Shown here in pieces: positions 21,919-32,768 of a stretch of 64,000 nt of DNA (its first letter is position 1; each line of letters starts with the position of its first letter). The stretch covers positions 124,001 through 188,000 of the forward strand of contig JARKIF010000031.1 in the NCBI GenBank assembly GCA_029378245.1, written 5' to 3'. The stretch comes from Roridomyces roridus. Taxonomy: Eukaryota > Basidiomycota > Agaricomycetes > Agaricales > Mycenaceae. The position numbers were made by a program, and so were the translations under genes. The notes under the pieces are model-generated. The model ran no database searches and was not told where the DNA came from. It saw only the letters and a list, made by a program, of their open reading frames with translations.

Positions 21919-24080
21919 TCAAGTAAAAAGTTGACCAGCAAGATCATGCCAAAATGTGCACCGCTGACTCAAATCATCGCTCACGGCTTCAACAGCGATA
22001 TTCCCTGGCTGCAAGAGAAGGCGTACACCGTGCTCGGTATTCTCTCCGTCCACAGTCTGTCCGTGTATTCAATCGTCAGTCAAAGTTGAACTACCCGTCG
22101 AAAAGGCGGGGCTACGCACAGGCCATGTGGGGGCGCCTGTTGCATCGCTGGTGGGAGTCCCGGAAGTGATGAACGACGTCCAGTAATCCCGCATTGCAAG
22201 TGCCAGTGTTTGGTCTGGCGAATCAAAAACGATAGTCTGGTTGAAAAAGACGACTAGCTCGTCGCTGTGCGTCGAGCCCAGAGTGGGATTGTCCCAACTT
22301 CAAACAAGACATCAGCCTGAGCTTGAGAAAATTGCAGGCAACCACTCAACTGATATTGATACGCCAACTGATTGCTATTCGCAAACGCATTGCTAGCCAA
22401 AACAGCACTACAGATGAACCGCATCTCGCCGTACATCTGCTGCCCCTGGAGGCTAAACGACCCATTGTAATCCGACAGCGGATAATACTGGTCGATAGCT
22501 TCTTGGAACGACGCGCTGCTGAGCGTAGGGTACTGCCCCGTGAGGAAGTTGTTCACAGTCGTCTCGGTGGCGGTAGGCGAGGACGTGTTGGCCGGGTCGG
22601 CGAGTTTGGCGGACCAGTTGGCGCCTTCGTCTGTGTTCGAGCTGAAAATTTCAAAATTAACTTAAGATGTCGTCTCAGGAGGATTGTGTACCCGAATAAC
22701 ACCGGTACTTGAGCAAAGTTCCCGCTGAGCAGAGCCTCGACCGGGCGTTGCTGGATATAAGCACCGTCGAACACCGGTCCGAAGGGGTAGAGCTCTGTCG
22801 GGAAATTTTGCAGGGTCTGACTGCCCGCTGTGGCGATCGTTTTCACGGTGGCCGCACGCAGACATTGCATGATGGCCGCAGTAGTATTTCTGACTTTGGT
22901 GGTCCCGCATCCACTAGGTGAAATTCAACATCAGACCAAGTTGAATTATGGACACGACTGACGCGTTTGCAGCAAAGGTGCTGAACAAATTTTCACTAAA
23001 GGCGTCGTTGTAGTTTGGCAGATAGAGAATCGGAGGACTGTCGCCGATCGCCTGGCTGAACGGAGGATTTGCATTACCCGCATTGGCGATAAGCTGGATA
23101 CCTGCCTATTAGCCTCCTTATCCGTCCTCGCGCGATGTAACTCACGTGGTACACGACAGAAGCTGCTCCCGCGGACTGGCCTGCAGGAAGAAGAATAAAG
23201 TCAATATGAAGCGCGCCTGTTTGTAATGAAAGATGTGAATGACCCCAAATTGTCACAGCGCCGGGATCTCCACCAAAGTTGGCGATGTATTTCTGAACCC
23301 ACTGGAGAGCGGCCTTTTGATCGAGGAGTCCGACGTTTGGCACGCCGTTATCGTGGACCACAGATCCAGCTGTGTGTGATGAGAGTCGGAGAAGGAAAGA
23401 TATGGGATCGAATACCGAGGAACCCAAACTGCCCCAATCGGTACCCGAACGTGGCCATGATGAAAGGACTCTTGGAAGCGAGGACGAGGTTCTCCGGTGG
23501 GTACTTGTTGGTCCGACCGCTTTCAAATCCTCCGCCGTAAAAATAGACGAGGACGGGGAGCCCCGCGTCCGCCGTAGTGCCTATCGGGAGGTAGACCTGC
23601 CAAGACAATTTAGTGGACGCATTTATATTATATCTCCCACATTTCCATAGAGACAATCCTCCGAGGTCGTAGCTCCGGAATTCGTCTGCGTCGTATCAAT
23701 GCAGGCCGGTCCAAACTGTGTTGTATGCATCCATCCATCAAGGGGGCGGAGACGGGTTCTAGTAGTACGTACATCTGTCGTGGTCAAATGTCCGAGGTTC
23801 TTAGTGGGAGGCGAGTTTGGTGCCTGCCACCGCAGCGCTCCGACAGGCGGATCCGCAAAGGGAATGCCGCGGAAGTAGATGAGGCCGTTCGAAGTGTTGG
23901 TTAGACCCGTGAAGTTTCCATCTGGGAGCCCCCAGATTTGTTAAACGTGTGAGCAGCGTGTGAGGGAGGGAGTGACTTGCAATCGAGGGCCACGGAGGAG
24001 AGAGGTGCCGTGTGCGCGGGGACAATGTGCAATACGGCGGTGGCCAAGGCAAATCCTAAGAACTGCGTCAGGAGGGTCAT
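21919..24080 (-). CDS. Secreted type-B carboxylesterase/lipase
   Basis: Alpha/beta-hydrolase that cleaves carboxylic esters outside the cell. The start at 24080 opens a signal peptide ([20 protein letters not shown], cleavage probably after AHTA). The domain follows over many introns: [24 protein letters not shown], the oxyanion region [28 protein letters not shown], and the nucleophile elbow GQSAGAAS formed across an intron (about 23170-23255). The catalytic His is in GSTHSDEL (about 22265). Splicing the last introns gives [32 protein letters not shown] and a C-terminus [14 protein letters not shown] with TGA at 21919-21921. The acidic triad member was not located. It starts far from, but on the same strand as, the MFS gene to its left. 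Confidence 0.9.
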
Positions 24081-24835
24081 TGACGAGGAGAGGATACCTG
24101 ACCGCTTCGGACGGGACCTGGTTTTTATAGATGCCTTGTTTTTGCTCCCGAGTAGAAATGTGCCACATTTAGGTCCTTCTATCCCGAGTAATGAAGTAAA
24201 TTTGCTGGGTTTCAGTGATGGCACCGTGTCAAGGGGAAAGGAGCAAGACGGAGATCGAGAGCTTGAGTTGAGGTCGCGCGCGCCGCGGGGCTTACCTGCA
24301 TTCCAGGTGTCTCCACAGGCAATGTTCTCCGCGAGGGAATTAGAGCTGCACCGGGTGGGGTCCGAGATTGAATGTCAAAATGTCATATCAACTGCTTTTG
24401 GAACCTGGATGGCAGGCTAGAACAGACCAGCTGATCCAGGGCAGGAGACGAGTAACACTAGCAGGCTTGACTCTTGAGATGAGTCCCTTGAACTGGCCAA
24501 AGATTGAGCGATATGGCCCGTTAATCTCAGAGGCTAATATCGTATGCATTTCCGCAGTCTGCATTTCAAGGTGTTCCTGGCGTGCTGCTGCATTAACCAT
24601 GAATCGTTGTCCGAGACACCCGGCAGTAGTCTAATATCTGTGCGCTGTGCAAGCAGCTTGAAGCTTCTTGTGCCAGAGGTGCGGCAACCCTCAGATATCT
24701 TCAAGGGAATAGGAAAGTTCCAGGCAAGGGACCCGAGCGCGGATGTTGGGCGGACCGGGATTGATGCCATGATGGTCAAGAGAAAGAGGAAGGTGCCACA
24801 GCCACTGATGGCACTTGCATCACCAATAGTGGATG
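24081..24835. other. Intergenic upstream of the esterase
   Basis: Presumed esterase promoter, then sequence with no supportable gene. The left end of the Plavaka-type element probably lies near its right edge. Confidence 0.5.
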
Positions 24836-25016
24836 AGCCTGTTATGGGGCTGACATGCAGCTTAACAGGCGCATCAGGCCTTAACAGTCCTATCAGGACT
24901 GAATCCGCCTTTTGTGTGGCTTGAAAGCCACGATTGAGATTCAGCAGCCCTTAACAGCCCATCCAGCGCTGGATGGGCTGTTAAGCCCTGGAGCGGCTGT
25001 TATGGCCTAGGGATGG
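24836..25016. repeat. Left subterminal repeat cluster of the Plavaka-type element
   Basis: Contains GCCTGTTATGG, CTTAACAGGCG, CCTTAACAGTCC, a perfect palindrome (24950-24985) and GGCTGTTATGG. The same words recur at 32078-32152. Confidence 0.65.
24950..24985. repeat. Perfect 36-bp palindrome
   Basis: Starts CTTAACAGCCCATCCAGC and continues as its exact reverse complement with no spacer. Can form an 18-bp cruciform. Confidence 0.95.
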
Positions 25017-25702
25017 CTATTCCCTCCTCCTCGCTCCTCTTACGAATCCCAGAAATAAATTGAAAACAATTGAATTCACAACAGCAGCAACATGAGCATT
25101 ACGGTACAGTCTAACGAGACACGATGCGAGCAGATCTGCGAATCAAGGTGAGAAAGAGCTCGACAACGGATGGAAGGGGACATACGATACAGTGGAGCGA
25201 TGCGATGCGAGGAGCGCTGCGCGAGAGTCAGTCGAGGAAATGGGTGAAATGAAGGACGCACGATGCAGAGTACAGGAGCAGAACATTGCTGTAGGCCATG
25301 TCAGTAAGGCTGGGTATCGATGAGATGAGCCGTTACCGATATTGAGAGTGCGTTGAGCAGCGAGAATGCGACGAGAAACGTAATAACTAGCCGAGCAGTC
25401 AGTAAAGTGTAACGCCGGAAATAAAGGCACACACCATGACAATATTGGAACGTTCGTAACGAAATTCTGCAAACGAGAGTTAGCACAACAGTCGGGAAGG
25501 AACGCAGAGACATACATTGTTGAATTACAGTCTGAGTTGTCGAGGCCTGCACGTCCAAGAAAACACGAATGGGGTCTAGAAGAAACAGATGAGTATCAAA
25601 TAGCCGAGGCAAACGAGGGCGTACATGGGAGGCAGCAAGGAGGAAACGAGTGTCTGGAGGAGTGTCAAAGGGTGGAAAGAAATGAGCACATGATACGTAC
25701 GA
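25017..25702. other. No gene seen
   Basis: AT/GA-rich sequence downstream of the DUF6698 stop, probably its 3' UTR and transposon interior. Short open frames are unsupported. Confidence 0.5.
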
Positions 25703-27409
25703 TTACGAGGCAGCAGCGGCTGCCTGGTTCTTAAGAATCAGGGCATTAATGTCGTTCATATCGTCGTCGTCCGAGCCTTCGTCGTCAAAGTCGCCGGAGC
25801 CGAAGATGCCGCTGGGATGGAATGGGAAGATATGCAGAAAGCCGGCGAGAGACGTACGTCTGGAACCATTCGAGGGTCTCGACAACCCAATCCGATGTCG
25901 GGTTGGTCTCGAAGAGCTTGACCACGTTGTCGAAAAGAGTCACGTAACTGTATTTGCGATCCTTGGTCGTCCAGTTGTGGCTAGAAAGCATGGTGCGAGC
26001 CTGCTTATGCATCAGCGGCGAACAAAGGAGAGTCCAGTGACTTGCCTGGCAGCAGGCGTAGGCGACCCATCGTCCCGTAACTTGACGCGCGCCGAGGGCT
26101 CTTGCATGCCCTGTCTTCGGGGTGCCATCGTCGGGGCCCTTGAGAGCGGAATCTGGCGTTGTCCAAATATGACGTAGGATCTGCACACGAGGTCAGTCTG
26201 AGATTGGAAGAACATGGGGAAACATGCGCGGAGGAGTAACTCGCTCCTGAAGAGTCCGAGCTGTGGGTTGTTGGGATCGTAGATGAAGTCCAGCGAAGGG
26301 TAGAAACAACACGGGTATTGCGCAGCCGTCAGGGTAATACTGCCGTCCAGCAGTCCCTTGCGCATGCTAGCAGCGCGCAGGAGATCAGAACAGGCGCATA
26401 TATGATACCGTTAGAAGACGCACTTCTCAGCCTCGATGGTCGGTTGAGGGATCGCCTGGCTAGCATCTTGACCGTTTGTTGCTTCCTCGCCGTCCGTCGC
26501 GTGTTGACCGTTCGTCGCTTCCTCGCCGTCCGTCGCGTCCTGACCGTCCATTGCTTCCTGACCTTCCGTCGCCTTCGGAACCTCCACACTGCAGAGAATC
26601 ATGGCCATCGGAGGGGGTACGAGGAAAAGGCGAATTTGGGGGTGTTTGAGCCCGCGATCCGACTTGTCGGAGAGCTCACCAAACGGTGGGTTGAAGAAGG
26701 GGAGATGGGGAGGAAGGGCGTATATGGTCTTCTTCTTTAAACCAGCAGTATCTCCTTGTCGGGACGCATGGGCGGCTTCACGAAACTGAAGCAAGAATGA
26801 GTTTAGAGGAAAGAAGCAGAGTGTGTATGTGACGCACCACTTTTACAATACGCTTCCACTCAGCATCGTCTTTATAAAATTCGCGCAGGACGTCCACGGA
26901 GTCGGGCCAGATAGTTATCATCTTGTTAAACGCGTCCCCGTAGAGTTTGGCCTCGTCGAGCTCCCTGAGGCAAGATGACGAGGCGGGTAAGAGAAAAGAA
27001 AGATAGATGACGTACTGCGCAGAGGGAGCTGGCATGGCATTGGCCGCGTCGCCCGACGGCTGAGGCGCAGGCCAGTGAGCGAGCGCGCCGTAATGGAGTA
27101 CTAAGCCGAGATCGAGGAAGGGATGCACACCGCGCGCGAAGAACTTGGGTAGGGCGAGGAGCTTGTCGGAGGATGACTTCGTCTCGCTGTGAACGCGTCA
27201 GCGAATGAGGACATGAAGGATGGACAGTGCACTCACAGACTGTCGCGTTTCGAACGCTTGCGCTTCTCGTTAGGGTCTGGCAGTCGCCCCAGCGACGCGA
27301 CTATCTCGTCGAATTTCCATTTGGCGTTGGTTGGAGGAGGGTCAGAGGATGAAGAGGAGGCGGGTGAGGGAGGAGAATGAGAAGGAGCGGAAGGGCCAGA
27401 GGAAGGCAT
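25703..27409 (-). CDS. DUF6698-domain protein
   Basis: Family known from Agaricomycetes, of unknown function and often in many copies. The start at 27409 gives a Ser/Pro-rich lead (MPSSGPSAPSHSPPSPASSS) and KWKFDEIVASLGRL. The next exons read LREFYKDDAEWKRIVKVVRH and a loop ending in a degenerate acidic repeat. The domain core follows: RKGLLDGSITLTAAQYPCCF, DFIYDPNNPQLGLFRSELLL, IWTTPDSALKG, VAYACCQARTMLSSHNWTTK and VVETLEWFQT. It ends with a poly-acidic tail, poly-Ala and TAA at 25703. The repeat loop (about 26440-26575) has units such as DGEEATNGQ. Located just downstream of the Plavaka transposase on the same strand and inside the shared flanking repeats, so probably element cargo. Confidence 0.82.
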
Positions 27410-27596
27410 GGTGGTGGTCAAGAACAAGTCGCGCTCTTGATGCGCTTCGGATTTTAAAGTCCGCGACGCGTCACACAAACAAACAAAAAGACGCCCAATT
27501 GCGCGTTCTCGCGTCCCAAGGCAACAGGAAATTCGGAAAACTCATTCAAAACATTCTGATCTTCGTAGAAAGAATACTACCTAACATATGTGTGCC

Positions 27597-30500
27597 TCAA
27601 AAGGCATCGTATCCAACTGAATCAAGAAAATCCTCGTCAGTTTGCTCCGTTCCAGGCGCGATGTTGCCTTCCTCCTCCTCATCGGCGGGTCCCACTCCAT
27701 CTCCATCCTCTTCATCCTCCTCCTCTTCGTCCTGAGGAACCTCGCCATCCTCGCTTTCAGCGTCCGACTTTGCTTCATCCTCAGGCTCCACCCCATCTGG
27801 CGTCAAACTCAAGTCAATCGTAGTATCCTCCTCAGGACGGTCGACATCCATGCGCTCTTCGCCTTCGGGTGTCGTTTGCAATGTCCCCGTCTTGCGAGTT
27901 TTATGGCCAACTGACCCGTCGCCAGAGTAGCGCATAAACATATCGCGGTCTACAAAACTGACAAGATATTCAGTACAAGGCAAATGTATGAATGCCCAAC
28001 TTACTGATTGACGTAGTAGAAATGATAGTCTTCGTCGTTTTCGGAGTCGAAATGGCGTCCAAACGGAGAGGGACCAAGAAGATCTTTGGTCCGTCCGTAG
28101 TGAAAAGCTGGAATTAGATGGACAGCCCGGATGACCTCGGCTGGGTCTAGGAATCCAAATGCACCACTGTCGGGTTCAGAGGCGTCAATGAACCCGACAC
28201 GATGGAGTCGTTTCTGGTTCCATCCCCCAGGGAAGTCCATATCTCGTCCAAACCACCGAACCCAAAGGAATTCCATCCGGTGAGTTTTGTATTTATTCAG
28301 TGATTTCTCTCCGATGTGGCGCACATCCGCGTGAAAGATGCCGAGGATGCGGCCATACCAGTACGGATGGGCGGAGGCTTCGTCCTCTTCTTCATGTGCA
28401 GCGACAATAAAATCAGGGCGAGTGCGGGGATTGAGGGTGTCCTCGTCACGGCGAAGGTCGTAGGAAGTGTAGTTGATGCGGAGGAAGCAGTGGGTGTACA
28501 GTCTGTCCTTCGTGATGACTACATCGGAGAGATCCTGCTCGGAGAATTTTGTTTCGTCGCCATCGTAGGCTTGGTCCAGGAGACGACCAAGCAAATGAGT
28601 TTTCAAGTCGTTCAGAAAGTTCTGCTTCAGCGTGAGTTACGAGGAATTCAGGGGAAAAACCGTATCACCTTGAGCGCGGGGTCGTTTGGATTTTCTGCAG
28701 GCCAATCCAGAGCATGGAGCCAGGTCTTCCTTGACTCCGAAATGTGGTGATGCTGTCGAGGAGGAGTACGTGGTAGGGCATCCTCCTCGGGGGCGAGCAC
28801 GTTCTTGGACTTCTTTTTGGCAGAGGAGTCGGCGGGGGATTGTGAATCGGATTCGTTTTGACCTGTGGCATCCTGCAATTCTTTTCGGGCTGCCGCATCC
28901 TGGATGTTCCTCTGGACTGCCCTTAGAAGCCGTTGGCGACGCTCGTGAGCAGCAATTTGCCGCTCAAACTGACGCTTGTTCGTTCGGGCATAGAGTCGTT
29001 TCACCAGTCGGTGCGCAAGCTCGCCCTGGAAGTGAATTGATCAACAGCTGCATTTGTAACAAGAGACTGCTCAGTGCTTACGATCTGCGTCGAATACGAA
29101 TCAGTTGTTCCGACCTCCACGATCGTATCAGCATAGTCACCCAGCGAATGCCATTTATAGGTTGCAAGGTTCCACTCCTTTCGTTTCTTGGAATTGGAGG
29201 CGGCATTGGAGGTGCTGGGCACGGGAGCGCCAGCTGCAGCTGTCTTCTTGGCTTGGCGTCGAGCACGTCGTTTGAACTCCCCGGGCAATTCATAAGTGAC
29301 ATATTCTTTGCAAGTGGACTCTGCAAACTTCCGCGCGCGCGTACCGAGCTCGGTAGTGACGTTGCGGAAGGACCCAATAGTTGAATCGGTGTGTAGACGG
29401 AGTTTGGCGTACGCATGCCATGTTACAAAGGTGAATATCAAGGTGAGGACGATGGTGTTGTGCGGTTCGGGGAGAAGGCCTTCAAAAACAGGCAGCGCGC
29501 ACTAGGAATATCGTGAGCAAAACTCGAACTTGAACAAAAGAGGTATTTACCTGAAGCAAGTCTTCAAAATCTCTGGCCGCCATCTTCTTCATCTCTGAAG
29601 CGTTGGCATGGAATCTCCGGATCGTGCTGCGACCAAAGACAGGTATTTTGCGGAATCTATAAAGATATAAACACAGATATAACTGAGACGGAATGTATTA
29701 CCTGTCATCCAAGATAGAGAGATTGAGAGGATTCACGGCTTCGACAATTCGAAGAAGGTGGGTAAATAAAGACTTCCATCCACCGAGTTCAACTTCGTGC
29801 AAAAGGTCGGGTACAAACATGGTGAAATAATCAAAGCCGTGCTGGGCGAGCTTAGAAAAGGCATTCTGATAACATGTGAGCCACGTGGAATGCGATGAAC
29901 GGCAAAGATGACCTTTGTAGGAACCCAGGAGAACTTCTTCAGCAACCGGTTTACCGCAGAACCGCCGACAAGGTACCCTAGTGAATAGATCCAGCGACGA
30001 GCCGTTTCAACAACCTTGCGATGCCAGACACTGTCGGAACGTTGTTTTTGCCGACGTTTCCTGTCGTCCTGTGTTCCCATTTCTGGTATCTGTGACTTTT
30101 GCATGGTGCACCGCGGGCATGGGCACCCGCCGAAATATCTAATGGTAGCCAACAGCACCCTAAAAGAAATTAAGACTCTTGTGAACAGTCCCAGGATTGG
30201 AGCGGACTCACTTTTCTGGGTAATCAGCGCCGTACGTCATGAAACGAGGGAAAACCAGGCGTTCAATCCCATCATAGCACTTGACGACGATTCCGTGCAC
30301 ATACGCGTGAATGAATTCGTCTGTCAGTAGGAGATCCCAACATCCATGCATCAATTCTCGTTTGAGGTGCGCCATCACGTCCGTCGAAGGTGCCACGCCA
30401 AATGTGAGCTTGTAAAAGTCTTTGATTGTGTCCGGAAGCTATTGATTGTGAGACGGAGGATGCCGAGGTCCACACCATGCTCACCGATGGAAAATAGGCT

Positions 30501-31837
30501 TGATGGTGTACTGCGTTTGCGGTGGGTTTCCCGCGGATGTATTTCGTGAGATTGCCGAAAAGGGAATACAGGGGCCAAAGGGAAGCGTTGCCGAAATTTG
30601 CCAGATGGGTGGAGTCGGACCAAAACATGTAGGCCGCGATCACGGTCTCGAGGCGAGGTGTATGAGTTTGCGGGAGCTCCATGTGTGCGCGGAGCATCCG
30701 GTCGGAGGTGAAAACCTCGCCGTACATCACTTCGTGTCCATCAGGAAGAGGAGGGAGACCGTTTTTATCGAGAGGGGTGGTCGGGGATGTATCAGGGCGA
30801 GGATTATCGGGGTCATGCAGCGGGTCCCACCGGTACTCGAAGGGAGTGAGATGCACTTGCTCAAACTCGGGGCCCTGAAAAACCTCCTTCATGACGTCGA
30901 GAAGATCCCGGTAAAGTAACCCTGGAACCTCAAAGACGGCTGCATCTTTTTCCGCCACAGCGACCTTTGGAGCAGGAACCTTGATCTTGATCGTCGCCGT
31001 TTTCCAGCCATCTGGAACTGCTGGGTCCTGCATTACAGCATCATCCAGCCGTTTATTCTCCCGAGCGGCACTAAAGTCCCGCAGGTGCTCGCGGTCAAAG
31101 TCGTCGGCGAGGATGACATTGTGGACGAGGGCATCGAGATTGCTGGTGGAGTTGATACTCGATCCCAGATGGCACCATATCATCAGCCTCGCAACGGTGG
31201 AACTGAGGAATGGGTAAAATGGGTCTCGTGAAGCGGGGGCAATCGGATTTTTGGCCGAATAAAGGATTTTGGAGGAGTTACATAGATCGTCAATGGAGAC
31301 ATCTTCGTCTGGGTCGTGCGTTGGGGCGTGTGGATAAACCTTGTACACGCCGTAACCATTGGGCGCCGTTTTCACCCATTTTGGGGGAGGAGATGGAGGT
31401 GTGTCGTCTGTGGTCGTTGCGGGTGCTGGAGGTGTCTCTATAATCGACGGTGGAGGGTCGGGGGCCTCATCCCTGTATCGCGCGGGTTTGCGAATTTTTC
31501 GCAGAGGGAGACCGCCACGACGAGGCGGGGGTGGAGGGCTCGGTGGAGAAATGATGGGAGAAGGAGGGCGGTTCTCGGGCTAATCGCAGAACAAATGTTA
31601 AAGAATGAGAGACGAAACTTGCCGAGTAAATCTACTTACCGCCGGCATTTGAATATCTTCATCGGGTAGGGGATCGAGAGGTGGGGCTGCTGCTGCTGCT
31701 GCTGCGGCAGATTCAACAGCAATAATATTGTTCACCACCTGCGTTCGTCTAGCAAGAATAGTGGGGCATTTGGTGCGATGGAATGAGAGCCCCGTTGTAT
31801 TGGAAAAGGTCCTCTGGCAGGCAGTGCATTTTGGCAT
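27597..31837 (-). CDS. Plavaka-family transposase
   Basis: DNA-transposon transposase of the Plavaka family, a fungal relative of the CACTA superfamily. The start at 31837 gives a C2HC finger, MPKCTACQRTFSNTTGLSFH plus RTKC (Cys4, Cys7, His20, Cys24), then poly-Ala and a Pro-rich linker. The core reads APNGYGVYKVYPHAPTHDPD, TPRLETVIAAYMFWSDSTHL, NASLWPLYSLFGNLTKYIRG, LMHGCWDLLLTDEFIHAYVH, PRFMTYGADYPEK, GGCPCPRCTMQ and VPDLLHEVELGGWKSLFTHL. Further on come KEWNLATYKWHSLGDYADTI and YDLRRDEDTLNPRTRPDFIV. The C-terminal tail is acidic and ends at 27597. About ten introns. No stop interrupts the reading, so the enzyme may be competent. Confidence 0.9.
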
Positions 31838-32077
31838 AATAAATAGGAAAAACACGAGAAGGAGGGCGAAGGCGAGTCTCATGCACGAGGTCGAGTGAAA
31901 TTGAGCGGGGAGGCTCGCAATGGTCAAATGATGGTGGTGGCGAGAAACGAGTGTGGCTGAGACGGTTTTCCGTCAAGTACAAGGTCGAATGGTATTGAGG
32001 CTGGAGGCACCTGAAGAGTGCCTTAGTAGTTGTGCGTTAGCCTTGACGCGGCTGGATCAGGGAGCAGCTAGGCTGAA

Positions 32078-32152
32078 AGCGCCTGTTAAGCGCCTTGCGT
32101 GACGCGTTCAGGCCTGGACCGGCTTGGCAAGGTCACGCGGGCCTTAACAGCT
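32078..32152. repeat. Right subterminal repeat cluster of the Plavaka-type element
   Basis: Contains GCGCCTGTTAAGCGCC (about 32079-32094), itself a near palindrome, and GCCTTAACAGC (32141-32151). The same core words occur in the left cluster. A hairpin-forming GGCACCTGAAGAGTGCC lies just to the left, at about 32002. Confidence 0.6.
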
Positions 32153-32768
32153 TCCGACCCTTTTGGTGATGTGGTCTCCACCACCGCCGCGGCCGTCCCA
32201 GGCATCGACTACGCCCTCCCAGCGCTTCAAACGCGCGCTTCTCTGGTATCGGAGTGTGCACTCCACACAGACGTCGTGGCACTGGGTGACAAATGCGCAT
32301 TGCTCGCACTACGCAATTTTCACCGGCGCTCGTGTGAGTGCCCTTAATTCCTCCGAATTGAAGGAAGATTCATATCTGTGGCTACAGCTACTGTGAAAGT
32401 TTAACTTTGCTCTCATCTGCGAGGCCTTTTCCAACTGCCCAACGTGACGGACCACCAAGACCCTCTGCTCGAGGATTTTCCGTCTTCCGTGGAACCCTGG
32501 ATTGCCATGGCCATCTATCTTCCTTGATGCCCCATTCTGGCAAGTTTTTTTGAAAGAATCCTGGATGATCACCAGGACATGCCTCGGACACGTGTTGGTC
32601 CCCGCTATCTCTTTGCCTCGTTTAAGTCGCATCGCCTAGCCCCGAGTCAAAGACGGGTCGATGCAGCACCCACATTCGCTCCCAGCACACGCAGAATGAC
32701 TCGATCGCGAGGCTACGCACTATAGTCCGTCAACGCCACAACACCTTCCTCAACTGCTGACCATAACG
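32153..32768. other. Intergenic before the coiled-coil gene
   Basis: No supportable gene. The last 100 bp presumably form the promoter and 5' UTR of the gene starting at 32769. Confidence 0.5.

Larger units (their letters stand above)
24836..32152 (-). mobile_element. Plavaka-type DNA transposon (ends approximate)
   Basis: Boundaries are inferred from clusters of CTGTTA(A/T)G and CTTAACAG motifs at both flanks (24836-25016 and 32078-32152). Between them lie a Plavaka transposase gene and a DUF6698 gene in the same orientation, separated by 187 bp. Terminal inverted repeats and target duplications could not be fixed by eye. The transposase frame looks unbroken. Confidence 0.65.
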
